Shown: positions 17,451 through 25,665 of the stretch, piece by piece
Layout: every line of letters begins with the position of its first letter
Position numbering within the stretch: position 1 is the stretch's first letter
Assembly: GCA_030683105.1 (NCBI GenBank)
Contig: JAUXMZ010000048.1
Span: 32,296-96,295, forward strand
From: Burkholderiales bacterium
Lineage (GTDB): Bacteria; Pseudomonadota; Gammaproteobacteria; Burkholderiales; SG8-41
Direction: 5' to 3'
DNA length: 64,000 nucleotides
Made by a program: the position numbers and the translations under genes
Notes under the pieces: generated by a model
The model's database searches: none
What the model was told of the DNA's origin: nothing
The model's input: the letters and a program-made list of their open reading frames with translations, nothing else

Positions 17451-17807
17451 ATGGCCACGCGTAAGGTTCTCGTTTACCAGGCCGCTGACGGGCGCCGACC
17501 ATTCACCGAATGGCTGGCGGCGTTGAAAGACCGGCAGGCGCGAGCGCGAATCCAGACGCGTATCAACCGCCTTGCGCTCGGCAATCCTGGTGATCATCGG
17601 GCACTTGACGGCGGCGTTTTTGAACTGCGTATTGATTGGGGCCCGGGTTACCGGGTCTACTTTGCACAGACGGGTGACGTCATTCTTCTTCTCCTTTGCG
17701 GGGGAGACAAGACCACCCAGCAAAAGGACATTGCACATGCCAAAGCCAGCCTCCAGGATTACAAAGACCGCGCGAAAAAAAGCCGCGGCGCCGGCAATCG
17801 CCTATGA
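17451..17807 (+). CDS. RelE/HigB-like addiction-module toxin
   Basis: 118 residues, ATG at 17451. Matches the small RelE/ParE-fold 'addiction module killer' type: ADGRRPFTEWLAALKDRQAR, ARIQTRINRLALGNPGDHRA, ELRIDWGPGYRVYFAQTGDV, then LLLLCGGDKTTQQKDIAHAK. Family members cleave mRNA on the ribosome or inhibit growth. The last ~24 residues overlap the antitoxin gene by 71 bases, longer than the few bases usual for such pairs. The toxin is about 15 residues longer than typical members, so its natural end may have been lost or extended. The Arg in FELRIDWGPGYR(V) fits the active-site pattern. Confidence 0.88.
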   Translation: MATRKVLVYQAADGRRPFTEWLAALKDRQARARIQTRINRLALGNPGDHRALDGGVFELRIDWGPGYRVYFAQTGDVILLLLCGGDKTTQQKDIAHAKASLQDYKDRAKKSRGAGNRL

Positions 17808-18090
17808 ACCATGGTTGATTGAGCGTCTGAAAGACCCCGCAGAAGCGGCGGCTTACATTGAAGCGGCGATCGAGGAAGACAATCAGCCGGCGCTGATGAT
17901 GGCGCTGCGCCATGTGGCGCAAGCCCAGGGGGGGATATCGAAGATCGCGCGGAAATCGAAACTTACGCGCGAAGCCACGTATCGGATGTTGTCCGCGTCG
18001 GGTAACCCGGAACTGCGCAGCCTGACAGCGATCCTGGACGCGGCGGGATTGCGGCTGTCGGTAAAGCCGATTGGCCGGCGTGCCGCCTGA
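17737..18090 (+). CDS. HigA-like addiction-module antitoxin
   Basis: The start ATG at 17737 gives 117 residues; a longer frame (to 17572) overlaps the toxin and lacks family sequence. A Lys/Ala-rich start is followed by PWLIERLKDPAEAAAYIEAA, then ALRHVAQAQGGISKIARKSK, and the helix-turn-helix segment LTREATYRMLSASGNPELRS. This is the antidote family paired with such toxins: it neutralises the toxin and represses the operon by DNA binding. It overlaps the toxin gene by 71 bases in another frame, implying translational coupling. Confidence 0.88.
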   Translation: MPKPASRITKTARKKAAAPAIAYEPWLIERLKDPAEAAAYIEAAIEEDNQPALMMALRHVAQAQGGISKIARKSKLTREATYRMLSASGNPELRSLTAILDAAGLRLSVKPIGRRAA

Positions 18091-18165
18091 CCATCCCGGT
18101 TCGTGGCGATTGACAAACTGGCGTGATCATTCTGGAAACGGGCAGTTGAATTTTCTGAAGCAGCT

Positions 18166-18474
18166 ATGACCAACATGCGCGTGCGTAAAGAAATGTTCGA
18201 GACCGCCCGCGGTCTCTACGATCTGGGTGTGGTGGATGCGGAAACGCTGCGCGAATTCGATGCTGCGCGCCTGCCGGCGCTCAAGCCGTACGCGGCGGTG
18301 GAGATCAAGCGCCTGCGGCTCAAGGCCAAGGCCAGCCAGGCCGTGTTTGCCGCTTATCTCAATACCAGCGTATCCACGGTGCAGAAATGGGAGATTGGCG
18401 ACAAGAAGCCGAGCGGGCCGGCGCTGAAGCTGCTCAATATTGTCGAGCGCAAAGGCTTGAAGGCGCTGGCGTAG
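18166..18474 (+). CDS. Orphan HTH antitoxin-like regulator (NadS/HigA type)
   Basis: 102 residues, ATG at 18166 (a second ATG at 18175 is possible). After a helix (EMFETARGLYDLGVVDAETL), the C-terminal half is an XRE-type helix-turn-helix: LRLKAKASQAVFAAYLNTSV, then STVQKWEIGDKKPSGPALKLL. This is the pattern of NadS-like antitoxins, normally encoded after a RelE-like toxin. Here only 75 bases separate it from the preceding antitoxin and no second toxin is present, so it is either an orphan or a second regulator of the same module. Confidence 0.8.
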   Translation: MTNMRVRKEMFETARGLYDLGVVDAETLREFDAARLPALKPYAAVEIKRLRLKAKASQAVFAAYLNTSVSTVQKWEIGDKKPSGPALKLLNIVERKGLKALA

Positions 18475-18489
18475 GTGTTCGAATCATAA

Positions 18490-18542
18490 GGGGGCAGACT
18501 CGTCAGTCCGTACGCGATCAACGATCTTAGGAGTCTGACCCT
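18490..18542. repeat. Imperfect palindrome, REP-like
   Basis: gggggcagactc (18490-18501) and gagtctgaccct (18531-18542) pair at 10 of 12 positions. Hairpins of this wording resemble the ends seen around REP-associated transposase genes, but no transposase is present. It lies in the 679-base gene-free stretch 18475-19153. Confidence 0.45.
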
Positions 18543-18877
18543 TTGCGACGTTGTTATCCGGCGGGAAATAAACGGCAACGTTGATTCGTCCCCGGTTTTG
18601 AAAATCCTGCCAATCTTCGGTTGATGAATTTCAGAAATGGGGTTGAAGTAATTTATTGCGTTGAGGTCGCCTCTAGCTGCAGTGCGGATTTGTGGACCCA
18701 TGCGAGCCGCCGAGCAGTCGCAGACCGGGCCCGGGGTTTCGGGCGAGCACTGCGCGAGCTGTGACTAGGTAAGATTTCCCGCAAAGAGTGCCCGCCCCAG
18801 TACTTATGATTCCCGTTGCCGATGCGCGAGGAGCGCAGCCTGCCGGGCCTGGTCGAGCAGCGCAGGAGATATCCCCG

Positions 18878-18972
18878 AAGGGGGCGGCGAACCTGGGCGG
18901 CCTTCTTTTCGGTTACATTTTCTTGGCCGCGCAAGAAAAGGTAACCAGCTGTCGGGCTGCCCCCGACGATCC
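18878..18972. repeat. Inverted repeat typical of betaproteobacterial intergenic repeats
   Basis: ttcggttacattttcttggc (about 18907-18926) faces gcgcaagaaaaggtaaccagc (about 18929-18949); the arms ttacattttctt and aagaaaaggtaa pair. It is followed by the hairpin gtcgggctgcccccgac (about 18951-18967). I recall similar rtaac-ttttctt palindromes as common dispersed repeats in this class of bacteria. No gene seen here. Confidence 0.5.
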
Positions 18973-19153
18973 CTAGTGGCGAGGCGCCAGAAGTCCGGAA
19001 CGCGGACGCCGGCCAGTGGATTTTGAGCCATAGCGGGTTTCGATTGATCCATAGGTCTCGGGGCGTTATAGTCATACGCCAGATTTTTTATCGCCGCTTG
19101 CTGAACAAGTGCTGAACAAGCGGCGATCCATCAAATAAAAAAGGAGAAACGCA

Positions 19154-20125
19154 ATGCCACATGCCATCCGTATCCATGAACACGGCGGTCCCGAGAAAAT
19201 GCGCTGGGAGGAAGTCCAGGTCGGCAACCCGGGCCCGGGTGAAGTGCGCGTGCGCAACACCGCCATCGGCCTCAATTTCATCGACGTCTATCACCGCACC
19301 GGCCTTTATCCGAATCAGCTGCCGCTGACACTCGGCATGGAAGGCGCGGGCGTGGTCGAGGCGGTGGGGCCCAAGGTCAAGGAGTTCAAGGTCGGCGACC
19401 GCGTCGCCTATGCCAATCCGATCGGGTCCTATGCCGAAGTGCTGCTGCGCCCGGTGGCGCGGCTGGTGAAGATTCCCGCCGGCATCGACGACAAGATCGC
19501 CGCCTCGATCATGCTGAAAGGTATGACGGCGTGGTACCTGTGCCGCCGCACCTACAAGGTCAAGAAGGGCGACACCATCCTGGTGCACGCTGCTGCCGGC
19601 GGCGTCGGCCAGATCCTGTGCCAGTGGGCGAAACACCTCGGCGCCACCGTCATCGGCACCGTGGGCAGCGAGGCCAAGGCCGCGATTGCGAAGAAGGTCG
19701 GCTGCAAACACGTGATCGTGATTCCAAAAGAAAAGTTCTCGGAACGGGTCAAGGAGATCACCAAAGGCGCAGGCGTGCCGGTGGTCTACGACGGCATCGG
19801 CAAGGACACCTTCATGGACTCGATCGACTGCCTGGCACCGCTGGGCATCATGGCGAGTTTCGGCAATGCCTCGGGTGCGGTCACGCAGTTCAACCCCGGC
19901 GTCCTGGCGCAGAAGGGCTCATTGTTCCTTACGCGTCCGACTCTGTTCACCTATACCTCGAAACGCGAGGACCTGCTGCAGGCGGCGAAGGAATTGTTTG
20001 CGGTGGTGAAGAGCAAGGCGGTCAAGATTTCGGTCAACCAGACCTATGCGTTGAAGGACGCAGCGCAGGCGCACGCCGATCTCGAAGCGCGCAAGACGAC
20101 AGGGTCGACCGTCCTGCTACCGTAG
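19154..20125 (+). CDS. qor: NADPH:quinone oxidoreductase, zinc-independent MDR family
   Basis: 323 residues, ATG 19154, with aaggagaaacgca just upstream as ribosome site. The GroES-like N-terminal domain contains VGNPGPGEVRVRNTAIGLNF, IDVYHRTGLYP, and GMEGAGVVEAVGPKVKEFKV. The Rossmann domain begins ILVHAAAGGVGQILCQWAKH with the AxxGGVG nucleotide motif. VVYDGIGKDTFMDSIDCLAP and the RPTLFTYTSKREDL block are typical of Qor. There are no zinc-binding cysteines. It reduces quinones or other conjugated carbonyls with NADPH in the cytosol. It is followed by a palindromic element, then a convergent gene. Confidence 0.92.
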   Translation: MPHAIRIHEHGGPEKMRWEEVQVGNPGPGEVRVRNTAIGLNFIDVYHRTGLYPNQLPLTLGMEGAGVVEAVGPKVKEFKVGDRVAYANPIGSYAEVLLRPVARLVKIPAGIDDKIAASIMLKGMTAWYLCRRTYKVKKGDTILVHAAAGGVGQILCQWAKHLGATVIGTVGSEAKAAIAKKVGCKHVIVIPKEKFSERVKEITKGAGVPVVYDGIGKDTFMDSIDCLAPLGIMASFGNASGAVTQFNPGVLAQKGSLFLTRPTLFTYTSKREDLLQAAKELFAVVKSKAVKISVNQTYALKDAAQAHADLEARKTTGSTVLLP

Positions 20126-20148
20126 CGAGGCCGTAACAAAACCAATTC

Positions 20149-20284
20149 GCCACAGAGGACACGGAGAACACAGAGGAAAAACCGATAACGAGGCATGTTT
20201 CGTATCCGGTTGTTTTAAATAAGTTTTTATTCTCTCTGTGAACTCTGTGCTCTCTGTGGCTTCGTCTGTCTTAGTCTTTTTGAA
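20149..20284. repeat. Palindromic element, cacagagga type, copy 2
   Basis: The arm gccacagaggacacggagaa (20149-20168) continues cacagagg. Then comes a loop similar to 13413-13460 (aacgaggcatgtttcgtatc), then the inverted arm ctctgtgaactctgtgctct (20235-20254), ctgtggc, and the outer end gtcttagtctttttga. The right outer end overlaps the last codons (Gln-Lys-Asp-stop) of the dehydrogenase gene on the minus strand. Confidence 0.8.
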
Positions 20285-21191
20285 ACGAGCTCTTGGTGTT
20301 TTCGAGGAACCTGAACATCGCCGTGTGATCAGCGGCGGGGCCCAACGTTTTTGCCGCGTCATTCCAGATCTGGGTGCAGGGCGCGGCGAGCAGCGCCGGC
20401 GTCTTCGTCGCCTGCACGATCTCCAGTGCAGTGCGTACATCCTTGGCCATCAGCCCCATGTTGAACCCGGCATTGAACGCGCCCGACAGCATGAACTGCT
20501 TCACCTTGACCTTGGTGGTGTTGTTCATGCCAGTGGATGCGTTGAGGATGTCGACTACGACTTCGGGATCGAGCCCGAAGCGCTGGCCCGCGATCACCGC
20601 CTCGCACGCGGCGACAAGTCCAGCGGCCGACACGTAATTGTTAAGCGCCTTGATCGCGTGTCCAGCACCGAGCGGCCCGGCATGGAAAATCTGGACGCCC
20701 ATTTTTTCCAGCAGCGGCCGGCATTGTGCGAACAGCGCCGCATCGCCGCCGGCCATGATCGCCAACTCTCCGCTCACTGCGCGTTTGACGCCGCCGGAAA
20801 CCGGGGCGTCGATGAGTTTCACGCCGCGTTGGTCGAGCAGCGCGCCCAGCTCGCGCGTGCCTATGGGCGAAGACGAACTCATGTCGATCACGGTCGCGCC
20901 CGGTTTCAGACCCGCGGCGACGCAGTCCTGGAATCCGTCATTCTCGCCGCACAGCACCTGGCGCACGATTTTGCCGTCGGGCAGCATGGTGATCACGGTA
21001 TCGCTCGCGCGGCCGAGATCGGCCAGGCTGGCTGCGATCTCGACGCCCGGCGTCGCAGCGTGTAGTTGGGTGCACGCGGGGTCGGCGTCGTAAATAACGA
21101 GCTTGAGTCCCGCTTTCGCCAGGTTGGCCACCATGGGCGTGCCCATGGCGCCGATGCCGACGAAGCCGATAGTTCCAAATGTTGAATTCAT
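20271..21191 (-). CDS. NAD(P)-dependent beta-hydroxyacid dehydrogenase (HIBADH family)
   Basis: 306 residues, ATG at 21191. The Rossmann motif GFVGIGAMGTPMVANLAKAG is at about 9-28. DAPVSGGVKRAVSGELAIMA is the substrate-binding signature, and GHAIKALNNYVSAAGLVAAC carries the catalytic Lys. NAGFNMGLMAKDVRTALEI is the second family block. The family oxidises 3-hydroxyisobutyrate, tartronate semialdehyde and related acids. The neighbouring ThDP enzyme would fit a glyoxylate carboligase/tartronate semialdehyde pair, but that is only suggestive. The last residues, FQKD-stop, are encoded by the end of a palindromic element. Confidence 0.9.
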   Translation of the reverse strand: MNSTFGTIGFVGIGAMGTPMVANLAKAGLKLVIYDADPACTQLHAATPGVEIAASLADLGRASDTVITMLPDGKIVRQVLCGENDGFQDCVAAGLKPGATVIDMSSSSPIGTRELGALLDQRGVKLIDAPVSGGVKRAVSGELAIMAGGDAALFAQCRPLLEKMGVQIFHAGPLGAGHAIKALNNYVSAAGLVAACEAVIAGQRFGLDPEVVVDILNASTGMNNTTKVKVKQFMLSGAFNAGFNMGLMAKDVRTALEIVQATKTPALLAAPCTQIWNDAAKTLGPAADHTAMFRFLENTKSSFQKD

Positions 21192-21217
21192 GGTTGATTC
21201 CTAAAGGCGAAAAACAT

Positions 21218-21642
21218 TAGCCACAGAGGACACAGAGGTCACAGAGAAATCCTTTTGATGCCGTTTCTCAGATGAGATGCGCCAAAGTTAATCAACAGAC
21301 CGCGCTTCAAGCCGGCAGCTTTCAGGTAAGACAGGACTTGTGCCATAGCAACATCAGGCAAGTTTCGCACTGACTTGATTTCAATCACTACTTCATCAAA
21401 TGCCAGCAAATCTATTCGTTGCCCATGAATAACGCGATCCTTGTAGGTAAGATCGATGACGACCTGCCTCTTGAACGGGATGTTCTGGATCTCAAATTCG
21501 CGACACATTGCTTCTTCGTAGGTCGATTCGAGCAACCCTGGGCCGAGATTACTATGTACTTCCATAGCTGCGCCGATGATTTTCTCCGTCAGATCGTCGC
21601 GCATATCGGATATCTCTGTGCCCTCTGTGTCCTCTGTGGCTA
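21218..21642. mobile_element. 29-base inverted-repeat cassette enclosing a GxxExxY gene
   Basis: The left repeat 21218-21246 and right repeat 21614-21642 are inverted copies matching at 28 of 29 positions; the unit is tagccacagaggacacagag followed by gtcacagag or ggcacagag. Everything between them is one gene (21239-21604), whose stop codon lies inside the left repeat. The arms are the same as those of gene-free elements elsewhere in the window, suggesting an autonomous or gene-carrying member of that family. The right repeat also supplies the stop codon of the ThDP enzyme gene. No target-site duplication was identified. Confidence 0.6.
21239..21604 (-). CDS. GxxExxY-family protein with PD-(D/E)xK signature
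   Basis: 121 residues, ATG at 21604. The family motif is G23-L-L-E26-S-T-Y29 in LGPGLLESTYEEAMCREFE. A nuclease-fold signature follows: D65 in GQRIDLLAFD and E75-I-K77 in VVIEIKSV, then QVLSYLKAAGLKRGLLINFG with the late Gln helix. The fold suggests a nucleic-acid enzyme, and the function is not known to me. The gene completely fills an inverted-repeat cassette, with no room for its own promoter, and its leader is the repeat itself (no clear ribosome site). This position suggests that the protein and the repeat form a functional pair. Confidence 0.9.
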   Translation of the reverse strand: MRDDLTEKIIGAAMEVHSNLGPGLLESTYEEAMCREFEIQNIPFKRQVVIDLTYKDRVIHGQRIDLLAFDEVVIEIKSVRNLPDVAMAQVLSYLKAAGLKRGLLINFGASHLRNGIKRISL

Positions 21643-23331
21643 CTTACTTTTGGCTTTCAGCGCTTCGGCGCGAATCGCACTCAAGGTGGTGCGCGGCGTG
21701 ATCGACTCCGGGTCGATGCGCAATTCGATCAGCGCCGAGGTCTTTGCATTCCACGCGCGCTCGAACGCGGGTTCGAAATCGGCGGTGGCGGTGACGATCT
21801 CGCCGTGCAGGCCGTAGGCGCGCGCCAGCGCCGCGAAATCGGGATTGACGAGCTGGGTGCCGCTGATGCGCCCCGGGAAGTCGCGCTCCTGGTGCATGCG
21901 TATCGTGCCGTACATGCCGTTGTTGACGACGATGAACACGATCTTCAGGTTGTACTGCATGGCGGTCGCGAGTTCCTGACCGCACATCAGGAAGCAGCCA
22001 TCGCCGGAGAACGAAACCACCGCACACTCGGGGTGCACAAGTTTCGCGGCGACCGCCGACGGCACGCCGTAACCCATGGCGCCGCTGGTGGGCCCGAGCT
22101 GCGTGCGAAAGCCGGTGTACTGGTAGAAGCGGTGCACCCAGATCGAATAGTTGCCTGCGCCGTTGGTGACTATGGTCTTGGGCGGCAGACGCTGGCGCAG
22201 GAAGTGCACGACTTCGCTCATATTGAGCTGGCCGGGCGTGGATACCGGTTTTTGCCACACTTCGAGGTCGGCGCGCGCGCCCTCGGTCCATTCGTCCCAC
22301 ACGTGGCGCGCCGGAGCGAGCGCGCGCGCCGCTGCGGCAAACTCCGGCATGCCGGAGTTGATCAGCAGATCGCCCTGATAGACGCGGCCCAGTTCCTCGG
22401 CACCCGGGTAGATATGGATAAACTTCTGTTTCGGCCGCGGTACTTCGACCAGCGTATAGCCGCCGGTAGTCCACTCGCCGAGCCGGGCGCCGATAGTCAG
22501 CAGCAGATCGCAGTTTTTAATGCGCTCGGCCAGTTTGGGGTTGAGCCCCACGGCAACGTCGCCGACGTAATGCGGATCGCGGTTGTCGATCAGGTCCTGC
22601 GCGCGGAACGAGCAGCCGACCGGCAGATTGAACGTGGAAACGAAAGCCTGAAAGTCATCGCACGCCTGCTGGTTCCAGCCACCGCCGCCAACGATGACGA
22701 ACGGGCGCTCCGCCTTCTCCAGCATCCCGCGCAGCTTTTGCATGTCGGCCGCGCCGGGGTGGGCGGCGATGCGCTGATAGCGCCCGGCATTGGAGATCGG
22801 CCCCAGCTCCTTTTGCATGTCTTCCGGCAGCGCCAGCACCACCGGGCCGGGCCGACCCGAGGTCGCGATGTGAAACGCGTGGCTCACGTACTCGGCGACG
22901 CGGTCGGCGCGGTCGATCTGCGCCACCCACTTCGCCATCTGGCCGTACATGCGGCGATAGTCCATTTCCTGGAACGCCTCGCGCTCGACGACTTCGCTGT
23001 CGATCTGGCCGATGAACAGAATCACCGGCGTCGAATCCTGGAATGCGGTGTGGATGCCCACCGCCGCGTTGGCCGCGCCGGGGCCGCGCGTGACAAAACA
23101 GATGCCGGGGCGGCCGGTGAGCTTGCCGTAGGCATCAGCCATGTTGGCGGCGCCGCCTTCCTGGCGGCAGATTACGAATTTGATCTGTTCGCGCGCATCG
23201 TGCAGTGCGTCGAGCACCGCGAGATAGGACTCGCCGGGCACGCCGAACGCCGTGTCCACACCATGGACCTTGAGCGCGTCGACCAGCAGTTGTGCGCCGG
23301 TGCGCGAAAATGACGAATCGGTAATTTTCAT
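21640..23331 (-). CDS. Thiamine-diphosphate-dependent enzyme, acetolactate synthase large-subunit-like
   Basis: The start ATG at 23331 (MKITDSSFSRTGAQLLVDAL) gives 563 residues; the longer frame to 23391 has no family sequence. Three domains: Pyr domain (about 1-175) with VICRQEGGAANMADAYGKLT (catalytic Glu) and GPGAANAAVGI; central domain (about 195-330); PP domain with GAMGYGVPSAVAAK and the ThDP site GDGCFLMCGQELATAMQYN...VVNNGMYGTIR. Homologues include acetolactate synthase, glyoxylate carboligase and oxalyl-CoA decarboxylase. No regulatory small subunit (ilvH) is adjacent, so a catabolic carboligase or decarboxylase role is more likely. The stop codon TAG lies within the adjacent inverted repeat. 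Confidence 0.88.
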   Translation of the reverse strand: MKITDSSFSRTGAQLLVDALKVHGVDTAFGVPGESYLAVLDALHDAREQIKFVICRQEGGAANMADAYGKLTGRPGICFVTRGPGAANAAVGIHTAFQDSTPVILFIGQIDSEVVEREAFQEMDYRRMYGQMAKWVAQIDRADRVAEYVSHAFHIATSGRPGPVVLALPEDMQKELGPISNAGRYQRIAAHPGAADMQKLRGMLEKAERPFVIVGGGGWNQQACDDFQAFVSTFNLPVGCSFRAQDLIDNRDPHYVGDVAVGLNPKLAERIKNCDLLLTIGARLGEWTTGGYTLVEVPRPKQKFIHIYPGAEELGRVYQGDLLINSGMPEFAAAARALAPARHVWDEWTEGARADLEVWQKPVSTPGQLNMSEVVHFLRQRLPPKTIVTNGAGNYSIWVHRFYQYTGFRTQLGPTSGAMGYGVPSAVAAKLVHPECAVVSFSGDGCFLMCGQELATAMQYNLKIVFIVVNNGMYGTIRMHQERDFPGRISGTQLVNPDFAALARAYGLHGEIVTATADFEPAFERAWNAKTSALIELRIDPESITPRTTLSAIRAEALKAKSK

Positions 23332-23470
23332 GATGTTCTCAGGGGCTCTTAGCGGGTGTTTCCGGGGAAACATAAGCCTATCATGAACCACGTTTGCGCT
23401 GTAGCCGGCAGGAAGCCACTATACTTGGCAGTAATCACATGATTATCAATAGCAGGGAGAATATAGCGCC

Positions 23471-24883
23471 ATGCAGGAACTGTACAAGCTGACCGCGACC
23501 GAGGCCGTAGCCCTGCTGAAGAAGGGTGAGGTCACGCCGCTGGAGATGATAGACGCCGCCGCCGCGCGGATCGAAGCGACCAATCCCAAGATCAATGCGT
23601 TGGTCACGCTGTGCCTGGACCGCGGGCGCGATCATGCGCGCCGCATCATGAAGCAAAGCAAAAAGGACGCGCCGCCACAATTTCTTCATGGCCTGCCGAT
23701 CGCGGTCAAGGACAATACCGACGTTGCCGGCGTACGCTGCACCTCCGGTTCGCGCATTTACGCCGAGCGCATCGCGCCATCGTCCGACCTCGTGGTCGAG
23801 CGCCTGGAAGCCAATGGCGCAGTGGTGATCGCCAAATCCAATCTTCCTGAATTCGCCGCCGGCGGCAACACCTTCAACGATGTCTTTGGCGCAACACTCA
23901 ACCCGTGGGACATGCGCATGTCTGCGAGCGGTTCCTCGGGGGGCGCCGCCGCCGCACTGGCGTCGGGCCAGGTCTGGCTCGCGACCGGCAGCGATTTCGG
24001 CGGCAGCATACGCACGCCGGCGAGCTTTTGTTCGATCACGGGACTCAGGCCCAGTCCGGGCATGGTGCCGCGCGTGCAGAAGCAGCCATTCTCCCCTCTG
24101 GCGGTAGAGGGGCCGATGGCGCGCAACGTCGCCGACGTCGCGCTGATGTTCGATGCCGAGGCGGGCTATCATGCGCTCGATCCGCTGTCGCAAGTGGGTC
24201 CGCATGCCAGCTTCGCGCAGGCGGCGTCCCGCCCGCAGCGTCCGCTGCGCGTCGCCTACAGCACCGATCTTGGCATAGCACCCGTGGTAGACCGCGAAGT
24301 CAGCGCCGTATGCCGCGCCGCCGCCGACCAGTTGGCCAAAGACGGCGTGACGGTCGAGGAGGCGCATCCCGACCTCGGTGAAGCCGGGAAAGATTTCCTG
24401 ACGCTGCGCGGCGCGGTTTATCTTGCGCGCGTTGCGCCGCTGCTGCAGAAATACCGCGAGTTGATGAAACCCGAAGTCATCGCCAATGCCGAATTCGGCA
24501 TGCGGTTAAAACTCAGGGACGTCGTCGCCGCGGAAATCGCGCAGGGCGAGATCGTGCGACGCGTGGCCCAATTTTTCGAGGACTACGATCTGTTGCTATG
24601 CCCGACCGTGCTGTGCCCGCCGTTCGATGTGAACCAGCGTTATCCCGAGGAACTCGACGGGGTGCGTTTCGATGGCTATATGGGCTGGCTGGTCATGACC
24701 TATGCCGTTACCGTGACCACCTGCCCGGTGATGGCACTGCCGTGCGGATTTACCAAGAGCGGGTTGCCGATCGGATTGCAGGCCATCGGCAAGCCGCGCG
24801 GGGAGGCGGCGCTGTTTTCAGCGGCGGCCTATCTTGAGTCGCTGTTCGAGATTGCGGCGCGCACGCCTGTCGATCCGCGGTGA
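23471..24883 (+). CDS. Amidase (amidase-signature family)
   Basis: 470 residues, ATG 23471, with gcagggagaa upstream as ribosome site. The Ser-cisSer-Lys triad is visible: Lys in LPIAVKDNTDVAGVRCTSGS, the cis-Ser in MSASGSSGGAAAALASGQVW, and the nucleophile in GSDFGGSIRTPASFCSITGL. Length and the end block MALPCGFTKSGLPIGLQAIG are typical of stand-alone amidases. It hydrolyses an amide to acid plus ammonia; the substrate is unknown. There is no GatB/GatC next to it, so it is not the tRNA amidotransferase subunit. It lies head to head with the ThDP enzyme, with a 139-base shared promoter region. Confidence 0.92.
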   Translation: MQELYKLTATEAVALLKKGEVTPLEMIDAAAARIEATNPKINALVTLCLDRGRDHARRIMKQSKKDAPPQFLHGLPIAVKDNTDVAGVRCTSGSRIYAERIAPSSDLVVERLEANGAVVIAKSNLPEFAAGGNTFNDVFGATLNPWDMRMSASGSSGGAAAALASGQVWLATGSDFGGSIRTPASFCSITGLRPSPGMVPRVQKQPFSPLAVEGPMARNVADVALMFDAEAGYHALDPLSQVGPHASFAQAASRPQRPLRVAYSTDLGIAPVVDREVSAVCRAAADQLAKDGVTVEEAHPDLGEAGKDFLTLRGAVYLARVAPLLQKYRELMKPEVIANAEFGMRLKLRDVVAAEIAQGEIVRRVAQFFEDYDLLLCPTVLCPPFDVNQRYPEELDGVRFDGYMGWLVMTYAVTVTTCPVMALPCGFTKSGLPIGLQAIGKPRGEAALFSAAAYLESLFEIAARTPVDPR

Positions 24884-24900
24884 TCGTTAAAAAACGTAAA

Positions 24901-25055
24901 GCATAGACACAGAGGACACAGAGGACACAGAGGACACAGAGGACACAGAGTAAAACATACAAAAAACCTGGAACTCATCAGTTGAATGAAGTTTTTATTG
25001 GGATTATTGGAATTCGTATTCCTCTGTGTCCTCTGTGTCTATGCTTTTGTTATAT
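24901..25055. repeat. Palindromic element, cacagagga type, copy 3
   Basis: The left arm from gcatagacacagagga has five consecutive units of cacagagga/cacagag (24907-24951). The AT-rich loop is about 65 bases. The right arm cctctgtgtcctctgtgtc (25021-25039) and tatgcttttg pair with the left end (agcatagac). It lies between the convergent amidase and Mrr-like genes, where it may also act as a terminator. Confidence 0.8.
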
Positions 25056-25080
25056 TTAATAAAAACAAAATGATACGCGG

Positions 25081-25665
25081 TTAGTTGTCCGGAAAGATCT
25101 TCCATTTCCGGCGCGGCCTGGCCGCATTCCGCGTGAGTTCCAGCAGCGCTGCGCCCGACACCAGTCTTACCGGCCTGCCGGCCGCATATTCCAATGCATG
25201 GGGAGAAAAATCCCCGGCGGTGATGCACACGCAGTTAAAGGCTTCGTTTTTGTCCATGGCGTTGTGCAGTTCGCGCACTGGACCGACGCCGAGCTGATTC
25301 ACTTTCCAGCGCCGGCATTGCAGCAGCGTGATCTGGCCGTTTTTGCGCAGCGTGAAGTCGAAGGCGCCGCTTTTCGATTCTTCAACCACATAACCCTGTT
25401 TGCGATAGGCGGTGCTGATGGCCAATGCGAATTGGTCCCATGACATTTCGCGCAGCGCGGCGAGGCGTTCCACGGCATCGGCCGGCGCTCTGCCGCGGGA
25501 TTGTTTCCAGGCGGCATAGACTGCGACGCCGGCGAACGGCAGCGCGACGAAGGGCGCATACAGCGGCAGGAACTGATAGGCGACCGCGTACAGCGCCGCG
25601 GCGACGACGATCGACACCCACCACGGTTGTTCGGACAGGATGGAAAATAGCGTGCGTTTGGCCAT
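25081..25665 (-). CDS. Membrane-anchored Mrr-like restriction endonuclease-fold protein
   Basis: The start ATG at 25665 gives 194 residues. Two membrane segments at about 15-32 and 35-53 (WWVSIVVAAALYAVAYQFLP, APFVALPFAGVAVYAAW) precede a cytosolic Mrr_cat-like domain: MSWDQFALAISTAYRKQGY, D103 in AFDFTLRKNG, then Q116-C-R118 in LLQCRRWKVNQLGVGPVREL. In active Mrr enzymes the last position is usually Lys, so the Arg118 substitution raises doubt about cleavage. Function unknown; possibly DNA surveillance at the membrane. Confidence 0.8.
   Translation of the reverse strand: MAKRTLFSILSEQPWWVSIVVAAALYAVAYQFLPLYAPFVALPFAGVAVYAAWKQSRGRAPADAVERLAALREMSWDQFALAISTAYRKQGYVVEESKSGAFDFTLRKNGQITLLQCRRWKVNQLGVGPVRELHNAMDKNEAFNCVCITAGDFSPHALEYAAGRPVRLVSGAALLELTRNAARPRRKWKIFPDN

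Noticed and set aside
18653..19075. 140-codon open frame on the minus strand in the gap before qor
   Set aside because: Low-complexity Arg/Ser/Pro translation over a known type of intergenic inverted repeat; no ribosome site.
24901..25055. Five cacagagga units taken for a CRISPR or iteron array
   Set aside because: Nine-base units without spacers that are matched by inverted units 70 bases on; they belong to the palindromic element family. No replication gene is nearby.
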